Source: JBBQRS01 sp038214535 (GTDB taxonomy: Bacteria; Chloroflexota; Anaerolineae; CG2-30-64-16). Taken from it: a stretch of DNA of 7,269 nt. The notes under the pieces were generated by a model. That model ran no database searches. It saw nothing but the letters and a program-made list of their open reading frames with translations, and was not told the DNA's origin. The number at the start of each line of letters is the position of its first letter. Position 1 is the first letter of the stretch. The stretch is from contig JBBQRS010000173.1 in NCBI GenBank assembly GCA_038214535.1, positions 1-7,269 on the forward strand, given 5' to 3'. Shown here piece by piece: positions 1 through 4,936 of the stretch. Position numbers and translations under genes: made by a program.

Positions 1-51
1 GACACCGCCGCCCCGGCGCCGCCGCGCAAACGCACTAGACGCCGCACATAG
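1..51 (+). CDS. Possible C-terminal tail of a gene entering from the left (partial)
   Basis: Frame 1 from the first base reads DTAAPAPPRKRTRRRT and then a TAG stop at 49-51. An Ala/Pro-rich stretch followed by a dense Lys/Arg cluster right before a stop is typical of a disordered basic C-terminal tail. Such tails occur on many nucleic-acid-binding or membrane-associated proteins, so no function can be assigned. The gene would converge on the minus-strand transporter operon that ends at 321. Only 16 residues are visible and GC-rich DNA gives such peptides by chance, so this is a tentative call. Confidence 0.4.
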   Translation, partial: DTAAPAPPRKRTRRRT

Positions 52-320
52 CTGCACAAGCAAGTGGTCGGCTGGTCGCTTCTGCTTCGGCGCGCCGGGC
101 GCCGGTCAACCGCGGCCCATGCTGACCGGCGCCCAGTCAGACGCCCCGCGAAACACACCTTCCATCCACTGGCCAGGGTGGTTACGGCCCCACTCAGGCC
201 TCGGACGGCGCCATTCCCGCCGCCCCCATGTCCCGCCCCCAGCCTACATTTAGAATTCCTGGTGCCATGCCGCGCGAGGAGCGGACGGAGGGAACAAAGA
301 GAATCTATCGGGTATGGGTT
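52..320. other. Convergent intergenic region, no gene seen
   Basis: Open frames cross this stretch because the DNA is GC-rich, but their translations are low-complexity Arg/Pro/Ala/Ser strings that look like shadows, and none has a convincing start with a ribosome-binding site. The part at about 200-250 is very C-rich on the plus strand (G-rich on the minus strand). The only clear structure is the stem-loop at 97-134, listed separately. The region lies between the end of the minus-strand operon and the putative plus-strand gene tail at 1-51, so it would hold the transcription ends of both. Confidence 0.5.
97..134. terminator. Perfect 12-bp stem-loop in convergent region, possible terminator
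   Basis: GGGCGCCGGTCA at 97-108 is the exact reverse complement of TGACCGGCGCCC at 123-134, with a 14-base loop. The stem is GC-rich and lies between two converging transcription units, which is where a shared terminator would be expected. There is no T-run on either strand after the stem, so it is not a classic Rho-independent terminator. It could instead act as an mRNA 3' end stabiliser or be a small palindromic repeat. Confidence 0.4.
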
Positions 321-914
321 TCAAGCGCGCACACGCGCAACCGGTTCGAGCCGCCCGGCCAGCGCGTCGAGGGCGCTCAGTTCCGGTTCGAATTGCGCGA
401 GCAGATCCGACTCGGGCCAGATGCGCAGGTTCGAGTCGAGCAGAAGGACCGCAGCGTGTGCCGTCCCGGAGAGCAGCGTCAGCGCCATTTCCAGATCGTC
501 CTTGGGTCGCTGAACCAGCGAGCGATGTTGTTGCAAAAGGAAACCGGCTTCAACGGCCAGCCGCCCCATTTCCACAGGCATTTGGCAAAGCCGCTCCTTA
601 CCTTGCGGCTCACGACCGGCGCCACGCGCCGTCGCGAACGCCGTAATCGCCGCGCCGTCCTCATCGGCAAGGGCCAGCAGTTCATCACGAATCGCGCGGA
701 GACGACCCGCCGCAGCGGATAGTGTGGCCTGATCGGTCGCGTCCTCCACCTGCGATTCAGAAATGTGCAAACAGGCTTCGCCCAGGCCGGCCGCCAACGC
801 CGCCGAAAGCGCAATCGTCGCGCCGGCCATGGCGTGATACTGGCGTGCAATATGATCCGTCAGCAAGCGCATCGGCCCGCTCAAGTCAAATGATTGTGGT
901 GTGACTGATTCCAT
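321..914 (-). CDS. Cyclodeaminase/cyclohydrolase (FTCD_C)-like protein
   Basis: This 197-residue protein is predicted to be soluble and almost wholly alpha-helical. Its layout matches the formiminotransferase-cyclodeaminase C-terminal family, in which folate cyclodeaminases and methenyl-tetrahydrofolate cyclohydrolases are about 200 residues. An Ala-rich first helix (AGATIALSAALAAGLGE, about residues 30-46) is followed by LRAIRDELLALADEDGAAITAF (72-93), a typical family stretch, then EMGRLAVEAGFLLQQ (115-129) and a last helix AHAAVLLLDSNLRI (152-165). The Gly-rich loop usual before helix 1 is replaced by MAGA, and the usual N-V-x-SD segment is replaced by PKDDLEMAL (137-145), so catalysis is uncertain. 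I chose the ATG at 914 because the family-like sequence begins there; a longer reading from 1019 would overlap the permease gene by 94 bases and adds an unrelated Arg-rich leader. The start lies 11 bases after the permease stop, so translation is probably coupled, making it the fourth gene of the transporter operon. It could also be a non-catalytic relative with another role. Confidence 0.62.
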   Translation of the reverse strand: MESVTPQSFDLSGPMRLLTDHIARQYHAMAGATIALSAALAAGLGEACLHISESQVEDATDQATLSAAAGRLRAIRDELLALADEDGAAITAFATARGAGREPQGKERLCQMPVEMGRLAVEAGFLLQQHRSLVQRPKDDLEMALTLLSGTAHAAVLLLDSNLRIWPESDLLAQFEPELSALDALAGRLEPVARVRA

Positions 915-925
915 GTTGTGTCGTT

Positions 926-1894
926 CTACCCCTTGATCGCGCCTTCGACCATCGCCTGGAAGAAGCTGCGACGGGAGACGAGGAAAACCAGCACCATCGG
1001 CAGGGCGATGATGACGCACGCCGCAGCAATGAGCTGGGCATTAATGATGTTCTGGCCCAGGAAATCGTACATGCCGAACATCACCGGTTTGAGTTCGTTC
1101 TTGGAGATGAGGAGATACCCGGCAATGAACTCGTTCCAGACGCTCACAAATGTCAGCAAGAAGACCGCCATCATTCCGGGAATCGCCAGGGGCATGATGA
1201 TCCGCGTCAGCGCGCCAATTGGGCTACAGCCATCAATCTTGGCAGCTTCCTCGAGCTCCAACGGGATCGCGTCGAAGAAGCCCTTGGCGATCCAAACGCT
1301 CAGCGGCAAGAAGAAACCAATATAGACAGTGACAATGAAAAACCGGTCGCTATAGACAGGCAAGGGCAGCTTGCGCACCGTAATCCCCATCTGATAAAGC
1401 GCGAGCAAATTCGTCAGCAAGGGGATGCCGGTGATGGCAAGAATGGCGATCATCAAGGCATCGCGGCCGGGGAAGCGATAACGTGAGAAGGCGTAGCCCG
1501 CCATGCTGGCAAGCAGCACAACGAATAACGCCGTTGAGGTCGCGTAAATGATCGTATTGGGCAGATACGTGTTCAGCATCCGGCCGCGTAACACGATCCC
1601 GAACGCCGATTCCGCGGAGCGCGTCGGGAGGATCACACGCTCGTAACCTTCGATGGACCACCGACAGGCCGTGATGTCGAAAGAGGAAGTCGCCGTATCA
1701 CACGGGAAGATGACCGGCGGCTTGCGCGTCACATCCTCTTCGCGTTTGAACGAGATCAGCACTGTCGTTGCCACGGGGATCATGGCGACGATACAGATGA
1801 TGATTAAGGCCGCATTGGTCAGCAACGAATCTATCAGTTTACGCGACGGCATATACGATTGTTCGAGAGGCGGGGTTTGCGAAAGATCGGTCAT
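926..1894 (-). CDS. Carbohydrate ABC transporter permease, MalG/UgpE-type
   Basis: This 322-residue inner-membrane protein is one of two permease subunits of a CUT1-family sugar importer. Hydrophobic segments lie at about 24-48, 112-136, 146-168, 185-206, 236-258 and 286-307, the six expected for MalG-type subunits. The cytoplasmic EAA loop that contacts the ATPase is clear: EEAAKIDG at 215-222, then IIMPL at 232-236. The C-terminus FFQAMVEGAIKG is the usual family ending. The first external loop (about 50-110) is longer than typical and carries two cysteines (C65, C77). The start codon overlaps the stop of the upstream permease gene in an ATGA arrangement, so the two are translationally coupled and their products should pair one to one. 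The substrate cannot be read from the permease itself. Confidence 0.93.
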   Translation of the reverse strand: MTDLSQTPPLEQSYMPSRKLIDSLLTNAALIIICIVAMIPVATTVLISFKREEDVTRKPPVIFPCDTATSSFDITACRWSIEGYERVILPTRSAESAFGIVLRGRMLNTYLPNTIIYATSTALFVVLLASMAGYAFSRYRFPGRDALMIAILAITGIPLLTNLLALYQMGITVRKLPLPVYSDRFFIVTVYIGFFLPLSVWIAKGFFDAIPLELEEAAKIDGCSPIGALTRIIMPLAIPGMMAVFLLTFVSVWNEFIAGYLLISKNELKPVMFGMYDFLGQNIINAQLIAAACVIIALPMVLVFLVSRRSFFQAMVEGAIKG

Positions 1895-2865
1895 GCTCCC
1901 GCCTTCTGCGTGCGTGTAACCCGCAAGGTGCTTGAAATCAACAGCAGATTGACCGCGGCAATGATCATCGCGAGGGCCGCGGCCCGCCCGAAGTCAAGCC
2001 GTACCCAGCCGATCGAATAGAGTAGATAACTGAGCACCTCGGTAGACGTGCCCGGCCCGCCGCGCGTCAAGCTGAAAACCATGCCGACCCCGTTCATGCC
2101 GCTGAGTGTCAAGCTGAACAGTGCGACCACCATTGTGGGCAAGATCAGGGGAATTGTGATGTGCGTAATGGTCTGCAATGTGTTCGCGCCGTCAATGCGG
2201 CTACTTTCGAGGACTTCGGTTGAGATCGTCTGGAGCGCAGCCAGCAGCAGCAGCGTGACAAAGGGCAACGCCCGCCAACTCGACGCCAGGATCAGGTAGA
2301 CCAGCGCTGGTGAGGGAGGAAAGGGAAAGTTGCCAAACCACGGTGGGAGCGCGTCGGTCGTCAACACCGATAATCCGTTGGGCGCAAGGAACGAGGGGCT
2401 TTGAAGGAAGGCAGAAAACAACCCGTAATCGGGCAACACGAGCAACCTAAACACCACACCGACGATAATATCTGCCAGAATCCACGGGATAAAAAGCACG
2501 GTGATATAGAGGCCGGAAAGTTTCGTTTTGCGATTCAGTAGCAGGGCGATAAAGAAGCCGAGGATCAGCGTCAGTCCGACAAAACCGACCAGGAAAATGA
2601 TCGTATGCCCGGCGCTTTCCCAAAACGCACTCGAATTAAGGAGTTTTTGGAAGTTCCGCAGGCCGACGAACTCCCAGCCGGCGGGCTTGCGCTCTTTGAA
2701 ACTCAGGACAACAGTATAAAACGCGGGGTAAACCTGAATCGCCAGCAGAACGATGACGGTGGGGAGGATCAACAAAAACGGCAAAAAATCAACCCGCCGC
2801 CGCGAATACGGTTCGCTGCCGACAAGAGCGCCGACTTGCGGCGGCGCGGTCGCTGGTTGTTCCAT
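1891..2865 (-). CDS. Carbohydrate ABC transporter permease, MalF/UgpA-type
   Basis: This 324-residue membrane protein is the partner permease of the CUT1 importer. It has a short cytoplasmic N-terminus, a first membrane helix at about 27-54, then further hydrophobic segments near 87-109, 119-144, 186-212, 238-262 and 291-312. The EAA-type loop reads ESSRIDGANTLQTI from residue 220, followed by the helix that starts TIPLILP (237-243); the usual EAA is ESS here. LTRGGPGTSTEVLSYLLY (266-283) is a strong MalF/UgpA signature. The short form without the large periplasmic insert of E. coli MalF fits UgpA-like subunits. A GGAG (plus-strand CTCC at 2879-2882) lies 13 bases upstream of the ATG, separated by a run of eight A residues. 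It follows the solute-binding gene after a 161-base gap containing a stem-loop. Confidence 0.93.
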   Translation of the reverse strand: MEQPATAPPQVGALVGSEPYSRRRVDFLPFLLILPTVIVLLAIQVYPAFYTVVLSFKERKPAGWEFVGLRNFQKLLNSSAFWESAGHTIIFLVGFVGLTLILGFFIALLLNRKTKLSGLYITVLFIPWILADIIVGVVFRLLVLPDYGLFSAFLQSPSFLAPNGLSVLTTDALPPWFGNFPFPPSPALVYLILASSWRALPFVTLLLLAALQTISTEVLESSRIDGANTLQTITHITIPLILPTMVVALFSLTLSGMNGVGMVFSLTRGGPGTSTEVLSYLLYSIGWVRLDFGRAAALAMIIAAVNLLLISSTLRVTRTQKAGA

Positions 2866-2878
2866 CGGTTTTTTTTGT

Positions 2879-2882
2879 CTCC
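2879..2882 (-). promoter_or_regulatory. Ribosome-binding site of the MalF-type permease, with A8 spacer
   Basis: On the minus strand GGAG is followed by AC, eight A residues and CCG before the ATG at 2865. The 13-base spacing is longer than the usual optimum. An A-rich, unstructured spacer can help ribosome access, but such a homopolymer can also vary in length and shift the spacing. This is the only Shine-Dalgarno-like motif near the start. Confidence 0.5.
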
Positions 2883-2948
2883 AAATCCAATTACGGTAGG
2901 GACGCGCCCCTCAGTCATGGAAAAGCGCTTCATGTACGGATTCATGCG

Positions 2949-2989
2949 GAGGCGAACCGCACCGGGGTTGAGCGGGTCCGGTTCGCCTC
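2949..2989 (-). promoter_or_regulatory. Intercistronic stem-loop between solute-binding and permease genes
   Basis: GAGGCGAACCG at 2949-2959 pairs perfectly with CGGTTCGCCTC at 2979-2989 around a 19-base loop. It lies 37 bases after the stop of the solute-binding gene and 83 bases before the permease start. No U-run follows it on the minus strand, so it is more likely a partial terminator or an RNA 3' end stabiliser than a full stop. In maltose-type operons a stem-loop at this place lets the binding protein accumulate in large excess over the membrane subunits, and that is the likely role here. Confidence 0.65.
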
Positions 2990-3026
2990 TGAGGGAGTCA
3001 CGCCGTCGTGATCAGATCGGGTCTAC

Positions 3027-4499
3027 TTACATGTCGCTGTTGAATTCGTCCTGCACCTTCTGTAGCTCAGTGGCGATGTCGAGGGTGGGGTCTTGCTTGA
3101 TCAGCTTATAGACCCCATCCATGATCGCCTTTTGCGCGCCCGCCGTATCCATCAGCGAGCCGAACCAGGGTCTGCACGCGCTGGCGTTGATCGCCGCGGC
3201 CGCCTGCTGATAGAACGCCGTCTGATAGCGTTCGGCCGATTGCTGCGACTTCAGTACCGGGAAACCGGCGCCGGGGCCGAGCACGTAGTCGGGATTCTGT
3301 GCCGGGTCTAAAAGCCAGTTGATATACGCAAACGCCCCTTCGGGGTTCTGCGCGCCAACCGGCATGAAGAAACCCTGCGTCCCGATGTCACAGCCGGAGG
3401 TCTTGCCTTCCGGCGCAGCCATGGGCCGCAGCACCACGTCGCCGGCATCGATCGCGTCCAGCATGTCCTGTTCGGTCTTCGTCTCATACTTCGTGCCGTT
3501 GGGGGCCGTAAGCGGGTTGATGTAGCGATAGCCAAACAAGCCGGTAGGGAATGACCCCGCCGAGGCATCTTTGAAGGCTTCTTCTTCCTGGAATCCACCG
3601 GCGAAGGCGATTTCGGGGATGTAGCCCTTCTGCACCATCTCGCGCATCCATTCGATCGCAGCGATGTTTTCCGGCGTGTTGAGCAACATCTTGCCAGCGC
3701 CGTCATCATACGTACCGCCGAAGGATGAAATGATCGTCCAGACCGCGCGGATCGCGCCTGCGCCGTCGAAGTCCGTCGAGCCGAACATCGTCATGGCGTA
3801 GAGGTCTTCCGCCTTCAGCCGCTCGCCCTCAACCAGAAACTGCTCAGGCGTCGTGGGGAAGCCATCGGGGAAGCGGTCGTTCCAAACGTAAACGAGATGG
3901 GGTCGCTCGACCATCGGGATGCACAACAGCGCGCCGTCCGGCGCAGTGCACGCCTTGATGGCATTGGGATCCATGTCGGACCACCATGACTGCTGCTCGG
4001 CCCACGGGCGCAGGTCCTGCATCGTGGCATTCTGATAGTAGGAGTTAACCTTTGAACTTCCATCCTCAACCAGATCAGGCACTTCGCCGCCGGCCTGCAC
4101 AGCCGCGATGATGGTCGCCTGAATCTTATCCCACGGGGTGTAACGATTCTCCCAGATCCATACGCCATCGAACTCCTCATTGAAGAGAGGGTTGGTCTTG
4201 CGGATATATTCGTTCCCCACCCGTTCGTCGCTCTTGGGGTCTTCGTTCCCCGCGTCATACTGATACCAGGTGACAAACGTCTTCGCCTCCGCTGGTGGAG
4301 CAGCAGTGGACTCTTCGACCGCGGCGGCAGTCGGCTCGGCAGTCGGCGCATCCGTCGCCTCAGCAACCGCGGCAGGGGCCGCGGCGGCGGCCTCGGTCGG
4401 CGCGGCGGGGGAGGCTGCGGGCGCCGCGGGCGCGGCGCAGGCTGATAGCACGATGGCTAACAGCATCATGAGAGAGATCAGTGACGACATTCGCTTCAT
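3027..4499 (-). CDS. Carbohydrate ABC transporter solute-binding lipoprotein
   Basis: This 490-residue protein is the extracytoplasmic substrate receptor of the importer. It begins MKRMSSLISLMMLLAIVLSAC, a lipoprotein signal with lipobox L18-S19-A20-C21, so the mature protein is anchored by lipidated C21. Residues 22-72 form an Ala/Pro/Thr/Glu linker, and the globular domain starts at KTFVTWYQYD (73-82). The remainder fits the family 1 extracellular solute-binding fold: PDLVEDG, a hinge region PHLVYVWNDRFPDGFPTTPEQF, NTPENIAAIEWMREMVQKGYIPE, the GFFMPVGAQNPEGAFAYINWLLDP segment and a C-terminal helix ending in DEFNSDM. There are four cysteines in the globular domain (C184, C193, C370, C442), enough for two disulfides. 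I chose the ATG at 4499 because AGGAGG lies 11 bases upstream and the signal peptide begins there; the frame stays open to 4589 but adds a charged leader. It is the first gene of the operon. The ligand is unknown; an oligosaccharide or glycoside is inferred from the GH31 neighbour. Confidence 0.93.
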   Translation of the reverse strand: MKRMSSLISLMMLLAIVLSACAAPAAPAASPAAPTEAAAAAPAAVAEATDAPTAEPTAAAVEESTAAPPAEAKTFVTWYQYDAGNEDPKSDERVGNEYIRKTNPLFNEEFDGVWIWENRYTPWDKIQATIIAAVQAGGEVPDLVEDGSSKVNSYYQNATMQDLRPWAEQQSWWSDMDPNAIKACTAPDGALLCIPMVERPHLVYVWNDRFPDGFPTTPEQFLVEGERLKAEDLYAMTMFGSTDFDGAGAIRAVWTIISSFGGTYDDGAGKMLLNTPENIAAIEWMREMVQKGYIPEIAFAGGFQEEEAFKDASAGSFPTGLFGYRYINPLTAPNGTKYETKTEQDMLDAIDAGDVVLRPMAAPEGKTSGCDIGTQGFFMPVGAQNPEGAFAYINWLLDPAQNPDYVLGPGAGFPVLKSQQSAERYQTAFYQQAAAAINASACRPWFGSLMDTAGAQKAIMDGVYKLIKQDPTLDIATELQKVQDEFNSDM

Positions 4500-4510
4500 A
4501 GCTTTCAAAT

Positions 4511-4516
4511 CCTCCT
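4511..4516 (-). promoter_or_regulatory. Ribosome-binding site of the solute-binding protein
   Basis: The plus strand reads CCTCCT, giving a perfect AGGAGG on the minus strand. It lies 11 bases before the ATG at 4499 and 20 bases before the next in-frame ATG at 4490, which decides in favour of 4499 as the start. It is the strongest Shine-Dalgarno site in the window, consistent with high expression of the binding protein. Confidence 0.8.
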
Positions 4517-4597
4517 GTTGATCGTGCAACAAGGCCGTTAAACGCAAGTCGGCCGGCAATCTACCTGCACTGTGATGATCGCCAGACAACTGACCCC

Positions 4598-4626
4598 ACT
4601 ATAGCAGATTGCTGTCAAGCCCGCAA
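4598..4626 (-). promoter_or_regulatory. Likely promoter of the transporter operon (extended -10)
   Basis: On the minus strand TGCTATAGT (TATAGT at plus 4598-4603) is an extended -10 matching TGnTATAAT at all but one defined base. TTGCGG (plus 4621-4626) lies 17 bases upstream and matches the -35 consensus at three of six positions, including TTG. This would start transcription near 4590 and leave a leader of about 90 bases before the ATG at 4499. A TTGACA also occurs at plus 4613-4618, but it is only nine bases from the -10 and cannot be its -35. The operator-like word at 4628-4643 abuts the -35. Confidence 0.5.
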
Positions 4627-4627
4627 G

Positions 4628-4643
4628 CACCCATTTGGGTAGG
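4628..4643. promoter_or_regulatory. Candidate operator, copy 1 (transporter side)
   Basis: CACCCATTTGGGTAGG contains an imperfect dyad, ACCCA-TT-TGGGT. It lies directly upstream of the proposed -35 of the transporter promoter, where an activator or a repressor could act. A near-identical word occurs at 4813-4827 on the GH31 side. Its centre lacks the CG of typical LacI-family operators, so the regulator family cannot be named. Confidence 0.4.
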
Positions 4644-4720
4644 GGCGCATTTCAAGTTTGGGGCGAGATCGTCAACCTGAACGGGTGAACCATTCAAAGC
4701 ACGTTACGCCTGGTCTCGAG

Positions 4721-4754
4721 CGAAGGGTCTCGCGTCGCGAGGCGAGACCCTTCG
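4721..4754. repeat. Strong inverted repeat, probable dispersed palindromic element
   Basis: CGAAGGGTCTCGC (4721-4733) and GCGAGACCCTTCG (4742-4754) are perfect 13-base inverted arms around an 8-base loop. The centre can also fold alternatively as CTCGCG-T-CGCGAG (4729-4741). The right flank continues to CTCAGCATGACA (4771-4782). From memory, palindromes built on 'CGAAGG-TCTCGC' next to 'TCAGxATGACA' recur between genes in some bacterial genomes, including Chloroflexota. The element may therefore be a non-autonomous repeat rather than a gene-specific signal. It sits between the two operator-like words. Confidence 0.65.
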
Positions 4755-4812
4755 GCCCAAAACGGCGAGCCTCAGCATGACATCGCGGTGGGTTGCCCCC
4801 GAAAATGAAATA

Positions 4813-4827
4813 CACCCTTTGGGTAGG
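4813..4827. promoter_or_regulatory. Candidate operator, copy 2 (GH31 side)
   Basis: CACCCTTTGGGTAGG matches copy 1 at 4628-4643 except for one missing A in the centre, giving the dyad ACCC-TTT-GGGT. It lies about 110 bases upstream of the GH31 start. The two centres are about 185 bases apart, so a DNA-bridging regulator could contact both, but this is inference. Confidence 0.35.
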
Positions 4828-4851
4828 TTTTACGATATGACCGGGTTGGAC

Positions 4852-4880
4852 TTGCCATCGCAGCAATGTGCTGTTATCAA
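4852..4880 (+). promoter_or_regulatory. Weak candidate promoter of the GH31 gene
   Basis: TTGCCA at 4852-4857 matches the -35 consensus at five of six positions. TATCAA at 4875-4880, after a 17-base spacer, matches the -10 at four of six. Transcription would begin near 4887, about 50 bases before the chosen ATG. The match is weak and could be chance. If it is correct, the GTG and ATG at 4868 and 4880 would be upstream of the RNA start and the ATG at 4937 would be the real start. Confidence 0.22.
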
Positions 4881-4936
4881 TGATTAGCACGATACTCGGT
4901 AATCGCCGATCCAATTATTTAAGGTTTCTTATCAAC

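Larger units (their letters stand above)
4500..4936. other. Divergent intergenic regulatory region
   Basis: This 437-base stretch separates the leftward transporter operon from the rightward GH31 gene and contains no credible gene. It holds the transporter ribosome-binding site, a likely transporter promoter, two operator-like palindromic words (4628-4643 and 4813-4827), a strong inverted repeat (4721-4754) and a weak candidate promoter for GH31 (4852-4880). A short extension of the GH31 frame runs back to a GTG at 4868 but encodes nothing family-like. No regulator gene is present in the window, so a regulator acting here would be encoded elsewhere. Confidence 0.7.

Noticed and set aside
64..722. 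Plus-strand open frames at 64-513 and 228-722
   Set aside because: They are Arg/Pro/Ser-rich, run antisense to the cyclodeaminase-like gene and show no family-like motif.
915..1019. Longer N-terminus for the cyclodeaminase-like protein, from an ATG at 1019
   Set aside because: It would overlap the permease gene by 94 bases, and the added 35 residues are Arg-rich and unlike the family. The ATG at 914, just after the permease stop, is a better start.
4270..4521. Plus-strand Ala-rich open frame opposite the lipoprotein signal and linker
   Set aside because: It is the antisense of the Ala/Pro/Thr-rich linker; its Ala/Gly/Ser composition simply mirrors the GC-rich codons of the real gene.
4500..4589. 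Longer N-terminus for the solute-binding protein, from 4589
   Set aside because: The added 30 residues would bury the lipoprotein signal, and the perfect AGGAGG lies directly upstream of the ATG at 4499.
4613..4618. TTGACA on the minus strand as the -35 of the transporter promoter
   Set aside because: Only nine bases separate it from the TATAGT -10, and no good -10 occurs 16-18 bases downstream of it.
4711..4760. Rho-independent terminator at the 4721-4754 palindrome
   Set aside because: It lies upstream of both divergent genes rather than at a gene end, and no T-run follows on either strand.
4672..4914. Minus-strand open frame across the divergent intergenic region
   Set aside because: It spans the palindromic repeat and both promoter regions, has no ribosome-binding site and an incoherent translation.
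4868..4936. GTG start at 4868 or ATG at 4880 for the GH31 gene
   Set aside because: The extra residues look non-homologous, no ribosome-binding site precedes them, and a candidate -10 overlaps this stretch. The choice remains moderately uncertain.
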